From NCBI GenBank assembly GCA_039978895.1, contig JBDWAL010000055.1, positions 1 through 64,000 of the forward strand: a stretch of 64,000 nucleotides of DNA. Direction: 5' to 3'. Below are positions 16,361 through 25,343 of this stretch, piece by piece (position 1 is the stretch's first letter; the number at the start of each line of letters is the position of its first letter). Source of the DNA: Aliishimia sp039978895 (GTDB lineage: Bacteria > Pseudomonadota > Alphaproteobacteria > Rhodobacterales > Rhodobacteraceae). Both the position numbers and the translations under genes were made by a program. Under the pieces are notes generated by a model, which did no database searches, was not told the origin of the DNA, and was given only the letters and a program-made list of their open reading frames with translations.

Positions 16361-18936
16361 GAACGTTCTGTTAAGGCGGACTGGGTGGCAGGCCATGCTA
16401 AAACAACCAGCTCAAAATGTTCTTTTAGGGTGTCCATGTCGCCTGCTTTTGCAGCCTGCTCGATTCCTCGCAAGGCCTTCTGGAAGCTGATAACCCCGAT
16501 CATTCCTGCAGAGCCAATGGATTTATGTGTTTGGGTTGCAATCTTTGAGGTATATCGTTGTTCCATCAACTGTGGAATTTGGGCCAGCAAAGCGGTAACT
16601 TCAGCATCGAAGTCTGAAAGCAATTTTTTAAGGCGCATCGGCTTCAAAACATCCTGCAATTCCGAAAAAACATCTTCATCGAGTAGAGTTTCGGCAGTCT
16701 CAACAACGCGCGGGATTTGATACAGGTTATCAGCTTTAACAGCCAAAAGCAGCGCGTTTAGCAAAGTCGATTGCGAGACTGGCTTGTTGAGAACAGTATT
16801 CATCCCGGCTGCAACAAAGCGTGCATGTTCGTCGGCCAAGGCATGCGCCGTCAATCCAATGATCTTCGTCTCTTGGTTCGGACCCGTGGTGTTGCGAATA
16901 ATTTCTGTTGCGCCCACGCCGTTCAAAACGGGCATGCTGATATCCATCAAAATCGCTGCATATTTCTGCCCCTGAGAGAGATCGACCGCTTCTTGACCAT
17001 TATGTGCTTCTTGCACAATCATCCCATTCGCTTTCAGCATTTCGTGGACAATCAAGCGGTTGATTTCATTGTCTTCTACTAACAATACCTCCTGACCTTG
17101 TAGCGGGGAGAAATCAAATTTGGTTTCCAGGTCACGAACGGTTTTCTTCACTGACCTATCCGTTTGAAATGGCACAGTTACGGTAAAGCAAGAGCCTTTG
17201 CCGACGTTGCTTTTTAATGAAATTGTGCCCCCCATCATGTCGACCAATTGCTTGCAAATTGCGAGCCCAAGGCCTGCGCCGGACGCAAATCGGTCATATG
17301 ATCGCTCTTGGGTGTAGAAACGATCAAAAACATGTCTTTGTTCGTCGGCATGGATACCCACGCCTGTATCGAGAACTGAAAACTCCAAGATTTTCTGATC
17401 TGAGGGATCCACGAGGGTCTTTGCGTGCAGGGTGACCGTGCCGTTTGTCGTAAATTTCAAAGCGTTGCTGATAAGATTGTAGGTGATTTGGCGCATGCGA
17501 TGTTCATCCATGAGGACGGGATCGTTTGGCATTTTTTCTAGGTGCAATTTCAATGTGTTGCTTTGAGCATCAGCGGTGGTTTCATTCGTTGTAATGACAT
17601 CTGAAAAGAACTGGGCCAAATCGAAACTGTCTTCGTTCAATTCCAGTTTCCCGGCGTCCATGCGTGAAATATCAAGCACGTCGTTGACATGATGCAAAAG
17701 TATGTCGCCGGATCGTTTGGCAATCTCTAGGAAGCTGCGCTGTTTCTTGGTGACTTTAGAGTTCCCCAAAAGCTCCAGCGTGCCAAAGATGCCATTTAAA
17801 GGCGTGCGCATCTCGTGGCTCATGACGGCCAGAAAATTGGATTTGGCGTTTTCAGCGGCAAGTGCTTCATCGCGGGCAGATTTCAGGTCTTGTTCAGCGG
17901 CCAAACGTTCAGTGATGTCGCGAAGGTATGAAATAAAAATAATGCCACGATGGTCAGAGGCCATCCCGATTGATATCTCAACTGGGAATTCTTCACCTGA
18001 TTTGCGAAGCCCTGTGATCTCAATACGCCCCTTGCCGACCAGTCGCGCATCTTGCGTTTCATTGAAACGTTTCATTCCAGCAATATGCGCTGCACGCAGG
18101 TGCTCTGGGATGATCATCTCGGACATCTGGTGCCCGATTGCTTCACTGGCTTGAAACCCGAACACGGTTTCGGCAGCTTCGTTGAACTCCAAAATTACCC
18201 CTTGCGAGTTCGCAACAACGATAGCGTCTAAGGACACATCAAACGTCGATTTAAGGCGGGCATTTGCTCTCGCGACGGCCTCAGAGGCTTGGTGCCGCAA
18301 TCGATATTGACGCATGATCACAAACAAAGTGAAGCCCAAGAATAATATGGTCGCAAGGCCAACGAATGCTGCAAAGAATAGCAGCCATGCAAGTGACGCG
18401 CGTTCAGCGTCTGCGCTTTGGGATCGTAACCTGATGCCGGTTAACGCAAGTGCATGAGCTTCGTCGCGGATTTTTGTAACTTCGTCGATTAAGGGGGATA
18501 AGCCGTTTAATAGTTCCGTGTCACTTCTGTCGATAATCGCAGTCAGTTTTTTCAAGCAATGTTCAAGTGTCCTGAGCTGTTCGTCAAAAGTCGCATCCTT
18601 GCGCATGTCTGCGAATATCGGCGCATCGCGCAACGTGCTTGTTCGACTATATAGATTGTCAAATCTGCGGCGGATGTCGCTCACATCTTCGGACTGTGTG
18701 TGCGATGTTCGCAAAGCCTCGTCTAACAAGACAAGGACATCGACTTCGACTTGCGACAAAGTCCAAGTCAAGTTGTCGCCGGGAGCTTCGCGCAACTCAT
18801 TCATGCGCTGCGTGATGACAAGAGACAATCCAGAGAGGATAACTATCCCGATGAGGATAATGACCAAGGGTACGAAACGGCGTACTTTATCGTTTTTTTC
18901 AAACAAGACCGGAGCATTCCCAAAGCCATAGGGCAT
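16345..18936 (-). CDS. Hybrid sensor histidine kinase with PAS, receiver and HPt domains
   Basis: This 863-residue inner-membrane kinase has helices at about 21-42 and 181-208 around a periplasmic helical sensor region. A PAS domain follows (about 225-345), then a dimerisation and phospho-acceptor His at 374 (SHEMRTPLNG), an ATPase domain (NALKF, DTGVGI, GAGLGLAI), a receiver with Asp 665 (LMDISMPVLNG) and a C-terminal HPt domain with His 804 (THKSIGSAGMIG). It therefore carries a complete His-Asp-His relay but no output domain, so a separate response regulator is needed. It starts 10 nt after the molybdopterin-fold protein gene. Its place inside the polysaccharide locus suggests it controls synthesis or expression there. 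Confidence 0.92.
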   Translation of the reverse strand: MPYGFGNAPVLFEKNDKVRRFVPLVIILIGIVILSGLSLVITQRMNELREAPGDNLTWTLSQVEVDVLVLLDEALRTSHTQSEDVSDIRRRFDNLYSRTSTLRDAPIFADMRKDATFDEQLRTLEHCLKKLTAIIDRSDTELLNGLSPLIDEVTKIRDEAHALALTGIRLRSQSADAERASLAWLLFFAAFVGLATILFLGFTLFVIMRQYRLRHQASEAVARANARLKSTFDVSLDAIVVANSQGVILEFNEAAETVFGFQASEAIGHQMSEMIIPEHLRAAHIAGMKRFNETQDARLVGKGRIEITGLRKSGEEFPVEISIGMASDHRGIIFISYLRDITERLAAEQDLKSARDEALAAENAKSNFLAVMSHEMRTPLNGIFGTLELLGNSKVTKKQRSFLEIAKRSGDILLHHVNDVLDISRMDAGKLELNEDSFDLAQFFSDVITTNETTADAQSNTLKLHLEKMPNDPVLMDEHRMRQITYNLISNALKFTTNGTVTLHAKTLVDPSDQKILEFSVLDTGVGIHADEQRHVFDRFYTQERSYDRFASGAGLGLAICKQLVDMMGGTISLKSNVGKGSCFTVTVPFQTDRSVKKTVRDLETKFDFSPLQGQEVLLVEDNEINRLIVHEMLKANGMIVQEAHNGQEAVDLSQGQKYAAILMDISMPVLNGVGATEIIRNTTGPNQETKIIGLTAHALADEHARFVAAGMNTVLNKPVSQSTLLNALLLAVKADNLYQIPRVVETAETLLDEDVFSELQDVLKPMRLKKLLSDFDAEVTALLAQIPQLMEQRYTSKIATQTHKSIGSAGMIGVISFQKALRGIEQAAKAGDMDTLKEHFELVVLAWPATQSALTERSYTLG

Positions 18937-18946
18937 TAGCTTGCCC

Positions 18947-19468
18947 CTATTTTGTCGAAACGAGGCGATCCAATTGCCAGATTGAACGCGAATAGATCAC
19001 CTCTGTACGATATTTTGCATCGTCATCGTAAGGGTAAACAATCCAGAGCGGCCCCTTGCCGCGCGCCGACATTTCTTCCCCATTCATAAGGTACGCAACA
19101 ATGGGTGCGTTTGCTTCAAGCCCGTCAACGGGAATGTCTACTTTATAGTCGTTTGAAGCAATGGCGCCGATCGTGGGACCTATGGCCCCTGCGTATTCCA
19201 AAAGATCGCCTAAGCTTACCCCGGTAAACTCAATTTCGCCTTCGATCCAGATCGTGGAGGTTGTGAAGGTCTTGGTGTCCAACGCCTTTAATGCCTCAAG
19301 GTCCAGGGTGACGGTGCCCTCTGGTGAACCCATCGTCGTGTTGTTTAGATTGCCTGAGATCGTTAAAATGACATCACCCTTTGGGGTGGATAACGTGTCT
19401 GCCAATACGGGGAGGGACATCGAAGTGAGAACGCTGAAAGCGACAAAAACTGTGTTCATGAAGGACAT
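18947..19468 (-). CDS. Periplasmic molybdopterin-oxidoreductase-fold protein, probable sensor partner
   Basis: This 173-residue protein has an N-terminal signal peptide (about 1-23, ending VLADT). The middle part LDLEALKALDTKTFTTSTIW, FTGVSLGDLLEYAGA and the late MSARGKGPLWIVYPYD match small proteins annotated as molybdopterin-binding oxidoreductases of the sulfite-oxidase fold. At this length a full catalytic enzyme is unlikely, and no cofactor-binding Cys is evident. Such short proteins often sit beside membrane histidine kinases or cyclases, where a ligand-sensing role is plausible. It is the first gene of a unit with the hybrid kinase and has its own upstream palindrome. Start at 19468, with GGAGC upstream. 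Confidence 0.7.
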   Translation of the reverse strand: MSFMNTVFVAFSVLTSMSLPVLADTLSTPKGDVILTISGNLNNTTMGSPEGTVTLDLEALKALDTKTFTTSTIWIEGEIEFTGVSLGDLLEYAGAIGPTIGAIASNDYKVDIPVDGLEANAPIVAYLMNGEEMSARGKGPLWIVYPYDDDAKYRTEVIYSRSIWQLDRLVSTK

Positions 19469-19547
19469 GATAGCTCCGAATGAAGAAAGGCTTTTGAAGC
19501 TTTAAAGCGGTTGCTGGAAAAAACACACAACGCAGGCGGATAGGTGA

Positions 19548-19563
19548 CTATACTTTTGTATAG
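19548..19563. promoter_or_regulatory. Palindromic site 2 of the polysaccharide locus (sensor-kinase unit)
   Basis: CTATACTTTTGTATAG has perfect 6-bp arms around TTTT and is the best copy of the shared pattern. It lies 79 nt upstream of the molybdopterin-fold protein gene and downstream of the algX stop codon. Confidence 0.7.
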
Positions 19564-19588
19564 CCCACCCATTTGCGCGACACGTTGT

Positions 19589-20899
19589 TCAGTTGAAAAA
19601 GCGTATAGTTACAGGTTCTTGGGTTGATGCTTTGGGCATGCGCAGTTTGATGCGAACAATTTGGGATTTTTGCAGGGCGCTCACGGCCAATGCCCATTTA
19701 GGACTGCGCTTGTCTGCGACCACTCGATCCGTTTTCACCAGTTTTGTGCGCGATTTCCCTCCGTTTGTGTCAATCAGCTCAACAATCAATTGTCCCGTGT
19801 CCGCTTGGTCTGCTTCGATTTCAAGCCCACGTATATCTGTGAGGGAAATGTTGTGATCGACGCTGACCCAATCCTTTCCAATCCGTGTCTCCAAGGTGCT
19901 GATCTGCGTGGTTTTTCGTGAGGCAAGCAAGGCGCCCAAGATTTGGCGCAAGCCGCTGATTTGGGTCAAGGGGGCAGAATATGGCGTCTCCCACACGACT
20001 GTTTGATACCCCGTGTTCGCCAAGGCTCCGCTGCGAATAAAGGCCTCCATTGAGCCAACTAAACCACCGCCTGTGACTGCAAGATTGTCCACTGACGCGT
20101 CCATCACAAACGCCAAAGCGTCTGCAACCTGATAAGCATCTCGCTGATATCGGTCCGAAAAGCTGGTGCCGACAAGTGCGATCTTTTCCTTGTCTGGAAC
20201 ATCGTTGAGTAAGGACGAGGCTGTTCCTTGTTGTGCATAAACAGGGGCGGAAACTGTTTCAATTTCAGGGCGCGAACCGCAAACATCTTTGACAACGCCA
20301 GCCAACGACCCTTTTTCTTCATAGCGTGCAGTCGTTTTTATGCGGGCCATGCTGTCTTGGGCTGACGCCTTGCCCATTGCCGCGTTAAGATGTGCCACGG
20401 ACAACGCCGCCCCTGTTGGTGTCCAATGCGTATCGCGGGAAAAGTAATAGCCTTGGGCGTCCGCGCTTTGGGCGATGACAGAAAAATCCGGGGCTACGAT
20501 CCCTGCAGCGTTCAAGGCCTTGATATAGGCGCTAAAACCTTGCTGAAGACGGGATAAATCTGCGTCCGAGGGCAGCCCCATGGCTTGAATTGCGTCATCT
20601 GTCGCGAAGAGTGGACGTGGCGGGGCAGCCATTACAACCAAATCCACGCCGTATTTGTCGAATTCGGATTTTATGCTGCGCCATAAGAGTTTAGCTTCAT
20701 CTGTAACGGCATATTTGTCTTTCAATTGATCGTTCCCAATGATCCAACCCGTCGCGTCATCAGAAAAGAACGGGCCGCGCTTTTGGTACTTCTTAGGCAG
20801 TTGATCTTGTACCATGAGGTCGGCGCAATAAGGGGCTGCGCTGGCTCCTGTGCTGAGCACGATTGTGGCCATGATAATGTGTGAGAGGGTGCGTTTCAT
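19589..20899 (-). CDS. algX: AlgX-like periplasmic alginate O-acetyltransferase
   Basis: AlgX transfers acetyl groups to mannuronate in the periplasm during export. The 436-residue product has a signal peptide (about 1-21), an SGNH-like catalytic fold with SRDTHWTPTGA (Asp/His of the triad) and the nucleophile region ALVGTSFSDRYQ. The C-terminal beta-rich stretch (about 330-436, SLTDIRGLEIEADQADTGQL) corresponds to the AlgX carbohydrate-binding module. It is followed by no other alg gene before the kinase unit. The start overlaps the algJ stop as ATGA. AlgJ is the main alternative name, but algJ precedes it and lacks the C-terminal module. Confidence 0.82.
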   Translation of the reverse strand: MKRTLSHIIMATIVLSTGASAAPYCADLMVQDQLPKKYQKRGPFFSDDATGWIIGNDQLKDKYAVTDEAKLLWRSIKSEFDKYGVDLVVMAAPPRPLFATDDAIQAMGLPSDADLSRLQQGFSAYIKALNAAGIVAPDFSVIAQSADAQGYYFSRDTHWTPTGAALSVAHLNAAMGKASAQDSMARIKTTARYEEKGSLAGVVKDVCGSRPEIETVSAPVYAQQGTASSLLNDVPDKEKIALVGTSFSDRYQRDAYQVADALAFVMDASVDNLAVTGGGLVGSMEAFIRSGALANTGYQTVVWETPYSAPLTQISGLRQILGALLASRKTTQISTLETRIGKDWVSVDHNISLTDIRGLEIEADQADTGQLIVELIDTNGGKSRTKLVKTDRVVADKRSPKWALAVSALQKSQIVRIKLRMPKASTQEPVTIRFFN

Positions 20900-21945
20900 C
20901 GTGTCATCTCCAGAGATGTATAGCGCGTCGGAATTTCCCAGACGACAAGTTTTGGGGGTGTGTTTTGGAAGGTGTCAGAGGCGATAAAATCATGCATTGG
21001 GGCGAATGGTCCTTGGCCTTCCGTCGCAAAATTCAAGGCGTCGGCCCCTAGGGCATCTTGCAAGAAACCCAAGAAATTCCATTCTGCTTTGGCGCTGAAA
21101 CTTGTCCCAACCAAAGCGACATCTATGTTTGTGCCCCCGAATAAACCGCTGCCGGTGTTTACGGTGGTTGTGTACGTGCTGATCTTGTTCTGGGCAGGGC
21201 CAAACGTTTCGCGCAAGACCCCTGTTGGCACGAATTGCAACAGATCGCCGTTGAAATTAACAGGGGAGCCTTGCACCGTGGTGACCGATGTTTGCGTCAA
21301 CCCGATATCGAACTGCGCCAGATGGGATGCGACCATTTCAGCAACTGCGCGACTGCCTTCGGGCGACCAATGCGTATCATCCTTCAGAAACCCTTGACCC
21401 CATGCGGAATTGGAACTCAAGACGTTCTTGGCGTCCAATACTGGGACATTTCGAGAGGCCAAAAGTGATAGCAGGTGCCCGTGTCGCATTTCGGCTTCTA
21501 CTGGACGATTAGTCTTAAGTTTGTCGGCGTGAACATCTGCTTTGTCCGGAATGATCACAGGGATCAATTTCACCCCTTTGCGTTTCATTAAGGCACGAAC
21601 ACGCGCGATTTCGGTCGCCGAATTGGACATGTTTTCGTAGAAATTCGGGTCAACTTCGAATTCCTCGGACGTGAACAACCAACCGTCTTTTCCAACAATT
21701 GCACCTTTATGCGCCTGTCCAAAAGCTGCGTATTTCATGGCTGCCATTGCTGAGATTGCCGTGTCATTTAGCGGGTTGGCGTGCGTAAACCCGGCTTCGT
21801 AAAGGGACTGTAGCGATCCATCGATCATGCTTTGCTCGCCAATGGGCTTGTCCATCAAAAGATGGGCGCTCAGACCAATAGCTGCCAATGAATAAATGAA
21901 GCCCACTGAGGCAAAAACCTGAAGCTTGTCGCTTAAAATCAACAT
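20896..21945 (-). CDS. algJ: AlgJ-like alginate O-acetylation protein
   Basis: AlgJ is a membrane-anchored SGNH-type protein that works with AlgI and AlgF in acetylating mannuronate. The 349-residue protein has one N-terminal helix (about 8-28), the catalytic DDTHWSPEGSRAVAEM and VALVGTSFSAKAEW motifs, and lacks the C-terminal carbohydrate-binding module seen in the AlgX-like neighbour. It lies 11 nt after algI, with AAGGA before the ATG, and its stop codon overlaps the start of algX. Confidence 0.82.
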   Translation of the reverse strand: MLILSDKLQVFASVGFIYSLAAIGLSAHLLMDKPIGEQSMIDGSLQSLYEAGFTHANPLNDTAISAMAAMKYAAFGQAHKGAIVGKDGWLFTSEEFEVDPNFYENMSNSATEIARVRALMKRKGVKLIPVIIPDKADVHADKLKTNRPVEAEMRHGHLLSLLASRNVPVLDAKNVLSSNSAWGQGFLKDDTHWSPEGSRAVAEMVASHLAQFDIGLTQTSVTTVQGSPVNFNGDLLQFVPTGVLRETFGPAQNKISTYTTTVNTGSGLFGGTNIDVALVGTSFSAKAEWNFLGFLQDALGADALNFATEGQGPFAPMHDFIASDTFQNTPPKLVVWEIPTRYTSLEMTR

Positions 21946-21956
21946 ATTACCAGTCC

Positions 21957-23354
21957 TTAGAATTGAAAATACAGGAAGGGGGAATGCGTTTGGGCAAGAA
22001 GGGCAATGCAGGCCAGTCCCATCAAAGCAAAATTACCGCTCAGCCGCAAAGATGCGGGTGTGTATGTGGAGATATCAGCCATGCGATGTCCAATGACAGA
22101 AATGACACCACCCAAAATGAGAGCCGCTATTTCAGTGCTTTGAACTTGCCAAGACATGGATAGGGACATGGACCATCCATTCACCCCGATCATGCCTGCG
22201 TAGATATTGATGGCATCGGTAACAGTGGCCGCGCGAAACATCACCCAACCGATCATCACAGCGGTCATGGTCAGCGGCCAAGCAATCAATCTAGGCCAGA
22301 CGCTAGCTTTGGACTTTGATCCCAAGGCACGCTCTGCGGCCAACCAAATTCCGTGCCAAGTCCCCCATAAAATGAAAGTCCAGTTGGCCCCGTGCCATAG
22401 ACCGCCCAGCACCATCGTCATGGCCAGATTGACATATGTGCGAGTTGTGCCTCGGCGATTTCCACCCAAAGGCAAGTACAGATAATCGCGCAACCACAAG
22501 GACAAGCTGATATGCCAACGTCGCCAGAATTCTGTAATGGATTGACTTGTGTAAGGCGCATTGAAGTTCTCGACGAATTGAAAGCCGATCATAAGGCCTA
22601 GTCCAATTGCCATCGCGGAATAACCGGCGAAGTCGAACAACAACTGTATGGAATAGGCTAAGGCCCCCAACCAGCTTTCAACACCCGTAGGGTTGGACAA
22701 AGCGAAGATGCGATCGGCCAAGGGGGCTACATTGTCTGCAATCAGCAGTTTCATCGCCAAACCTTGTGCGAACCTACCAATACCCCGCACAAATTTGGTG
22801 GGTGTGTGCGTTCGATTGGCAAACTGACCCGCCAAATCTTTGTAACGCAGAACTGGCCCAGCGATCAGCTGCGGGAACAATGAACCAAACGCCAAGAAGT
22901 CGATCAGGTTACGCGCGGGTGGTGCATCCTTGCGGGCGACATCGATGATATAACTGATGGATTGGAACGTATGAAAGCTGATGCCGATAGGAAGAATGAT
23001 CGCGGGAATTGTGATGTCCGCGCCGCCTAAGGCCACAGATAAATCGCTTAATCCGGACATCGCAAACATAGTGTATTTGAAATAGCCCAAAACGGCCAAA
23101 TCCAGTGAAACGCCAAGCCGTACAGCCCATATTTTTGTTGTGTCTGTGCGAGCCGTATGCGCGATATGAGCCGCGAGATAACTAACCGCGGAAATGCCAA
23201 AAACGACGGCAAGGTAATCCAATCGCCACCATCCGTAAAACGCATAACTGCCCACCAATATCATGATGGAGCGAGCAGATTTAGGGACCGCGTAATACGC
23301 TGTCAGAAACAAGGGTAGAAACCCGAAAACAAAAATTGGACTGGAAAAGATCAT
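21957..23354 (-). CDS. algI: AlgI-like MBOAT O-acyltransferase
   Basis: AlgI is a polytopic inner-membrane acyltransferase that passes acetyl groups across the membrane to the AlgJ/AlgX side. The 465-residue protein has about ten hydrophobic segments and the MBOAT signature: NFNAPYTSQSITEFWRRWHI and GGLWHGANWTFILWGTWHG with the conserved His. It sits between algF and algJ in a tightly packed unit. MBOAT proteins of this type also acetylate cellulose or other polymers; the surrounding alg genes decide the assignment. Confidence 0.9.
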   Translation of the reverse strand: MIFSSPIFVFGFLPLFLTAYYAVPKSARSIMILVGSYAFYGWWRLDYLAVVFGISAVSYLAAHIAHTARTDTTKIWAVRLGVSLDLAVLGYFKYTMFAMSGLSDLSVALGGADITIPAIILPIGISFHTFQSISYIIDVARKDAPPARNLIDFLAFGSLFPQLIAGPVLRYKDLAGQFANRTHTPTKFVRGIGRFAQGLAMKLLIADNVAPLADRIFALSNPTGVESWLGALAYSIQLLFDFAGYSAMAIGLGLMIGFQFVENFNAPYTSQSITEFWRRWHISLSLWLRDYLYLPLGGNRRGTTRTYVNLAMTMVLGGLWHGANWTFILWGTWHGIWLAAERALGSKSKASVWPRLIAWPLTMTAVMIGWVMFRAATVTDAINIYAGMIGVNGWSMSLSMSWQVQSTEIAALILGGVISVIGHRMADISTYTPASLRLSGNFALMGLACIALLAQTHSPFLYFQF

Positions 23355-23378
23355 AACAGTTTCCCTTGCGTTTGGCGC

Positions 23379-23975
23379 CTACTTGGCAAGTGCGGCAAAC
23401 TGGTTTTCGATCAGGCGCACGCCTGTGTCATCAGCAACGAAACTAAGGTTTTGACCGCGACGCAGCGCGACATCGAACGTCGCGAGTGGGATTTGTTGAT
23501 CCATTGCGAAAACACCTAAGGTGATGGCGACAGGATTGACTTCACGTAGACCGGATGTCGCGGGATTAACGTCTTTGATCACCGCAACGGATCCATCCGC
23601 CAAACGCAGTTCAAGCGGCGTCTGTGTGCCATTTACAAGCAACAAGGCGACTTTGGATTGGCGCGAGCGGTGCGCTTCATTGATCGTGCGCAAAGTGCCG
23701 TCATCGTCGCGTAAAACGGTGGTGTAAGAGCCTGACGTGACATTGGTCAATTTTGATGCAGACACAGGAATGTATTTACCCGCGTCTTGCGCGATTAAAT
23801 CAAAGGTAAACCCAGCGAATGCCGCGTTGTCTTTGCCTTCGAAGCCAACAAAGCGCACAAAACTTGCGTCATCGGGCAAAACGTCAGCGTAAAGGCTGGT
23901 GTCGTCGGCAGATGCAGAGGCCGAGAATAAAAGGCTGCATAGACAAGCCTTGGCGAAGTGTGGAAAAACGTTCAT
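23379..23975 (-). CDS. algF: AlgF-like alginate acetylation accessory protein
   Basis: AlgF is a small periplasmic protein required with AlgI and AlgJ for O-acetylation. The start is the ATG at 23975, preceded by GAGGAGA; the longer upstream frame has no support. The 198-residue protein has a signal peptide (about 1-22, SASASADD) and two beta-rich halves: YADVLPDDASFVRFVGFEGK, then VAVIKDVNPATSGLREVNPV. It lies between algE and algI, 11 nt after the algE stop. Confidence 0.82.
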   Translation of the reverse strand: MNVFPHFAKACLCSLLFSASASADDTSLYADVLPDDASFVRFVGFEGKDNAAFAGFTFDLIAQDAGKYIPVSASKLTNVTSGSYTTVLRDDDGTLRTINEAHRSRQSKVALLLVNGTQTPLELRLADGSVAVIKDVNPATSGLREVNPVAITLGVFAMDQQIPLATFDVALRRGQNLSFVADDTGVRLIENQFAALAK

Positions 23976-23986
23976 CGTTAATCTCC

Positions 23987-25240
23987 TCAAAAGGTGACTG
24001 ACAGGCGCATATAGACGCGCGTTGCTGCGGAACGATCGACATAGGCGCGACCGGGTTTGAAATGGCCGACGCCGAATTCGACCTTTGACTTTTTGGTTGG
24101 ACGCCATGCCCCGACTAGGCTGATTTCATTACCTAAAAACGTATCGGTGCCTGTCGTCACTCCAGATACGCGCGCCATGGGACCAACGCTGGATGCGCTG
24201 ACTTGGCGGTAGTTGTGCACACCCAAATCCACCGAGAGTTTGCGTGAGGGGCGAAGTCCAACGACAAGTGAACCGACGGCCAAGTTCGACAAATCAGGTT
24301 GATATGCGTACCCGTAACGGTGCACTTGGGCTTGTCCGTAATTGTAGGTCTTGTTGGATTGTATGCCCGATTGGCGATACCCTTCAGAGCCCATCGCAAA
24401 GCCAAGAACAAGTTGCGGGTTTAGTTTGCTTTTCCCGAATTTGTGGGTTGTGTGAACATCAAAGCCAAAACCTGAACTTCTACCGTTAGCGCCATCTCCT
24501 GAAAGCACACCGATATTCCATTCATAGGCAAATCGTTGCGAGACTTTTTCGCTTGAATAGGCTGATAAGTGCAGGCTGTTTTCTGAGCCATCGTTTTCAA
24601 TCAAAGCCAATGCACCCAAGCGTTTGTTTTTGGACGCGCGCCCATGATGGGCCATCAAATAGGATGCTGTTACGTCATGTGTGCCGGCGAATGCCGCAAG
24701 TTCAGTGACGCGATGTTTGGTTTTATGGCCGTAATGTATGCCATCGACCGCTGCATCAGCTACCCACTTATTTGCATCGGAAAACCGCATGCGACCGATT
24801 GTTAGGCGCGCGGCTTCACTTAATTCTAAAGAAACAAAAGCTTCTTTCGTGTTCCAGCGTGGCGCTGAATCGTAAGTGCGGTCTTGGGTGGTTTTTGTGC
24901 GCGCATCCAGTTCCCCATGGCCAAACGCGATCAATCGACGACCGAGATCAACCCGCCCAACAAACCCTGCGTAAATGGCAAACTCATTTGTTTGATCGTT
25001 TGTCGCGTCATCTCGACGTCGATTGTGTTCGCTTTGAAAGCGGATACTGGAATAGATTGAATAAGACAGGCGCTGCCCGAACTCATGATTGGTTTTCTTA
25101 CGCTTTTCGGCGTCAAACACAGATGCGGCCGTTACGGGGCGGGCCTTTTTGCTGCCTGCCTCGCCAGCCTGAGGAACAAGGGCGACAGCGCTCAGGAATG
25201 CTGCGACAATACAGTGCAGTAGCTTGAATCTTGTCATCAT
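23987..25240 (-). CDS. algE: AlgE-like outer-membrane exopolysaccharide export porin
   Basis: AlgE is the outer-membrane beta-barrel through which alginate leaves the cell. The 417-residue product has a signal peptide (about 1-27) and a sequence of alternating amphipathic strands to the C-terminus, which ends in Phe (RVYMRLSVTF) as usual for outer-membrane barrels. Segments such as RRLIAFGHGELDARTKT, EAFVSLELSEAARLTIGRMRF and VEFGVGHFKPGRAYVD resemble alginate export proteins. It is the first gene of the unit algE-F-I-J-X, behind the palindrome at 25344. The usual partner AlgK, a TPR lipoprotein scaffold, is not in the window. Confidence 0.82.
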   Translation of the reverse strand: MMTRFKLLHCIVAAFLSAVALVPQAGEAGSKKARPVTAASVFDAEKRKKTNHEFGQRLSYSIYSSIRFQSEHNRRRDDATNDQTNEFAIYAGFVGRVDLGRRLIAFGHGELDARTKTTQDRTYDSAPRWNTKEAFVSLELSEAARLTIGRMRFSDANKWVADAAVDGIHYGHKTKHRVTELAAFAGTHDVTASYLMAHHGRASKNKRLGALALIENDGSENSLHLSAYSSEKVSQRFAYEWNIGVLSGDGANGRSSGFGFDVHTTHKFGKSKLNPQLVLGFAMGSEGYRQSGIQSNKTYNYGQAQVHRYGYAYQPDLSNLAVGSLVVGLRPSRKLSVDLGVHNYRQVSASSVGPMARVSGVTTGTDTFLGNEISLVGAWRPTKKSKVEFGVGHFKPGRAYVDRSAATRVYMRLSVTF

Positions 25241-25343
25241 TGCTAGGCCTTCGGATTTGCAAGGTTTGAGGAAATCTAGCTGTGTGCAGCGATTTCGAGC
25301 AGACCAGCAAAGGTCTAAACGCAGGGATATTTGCCTAGCGCGG

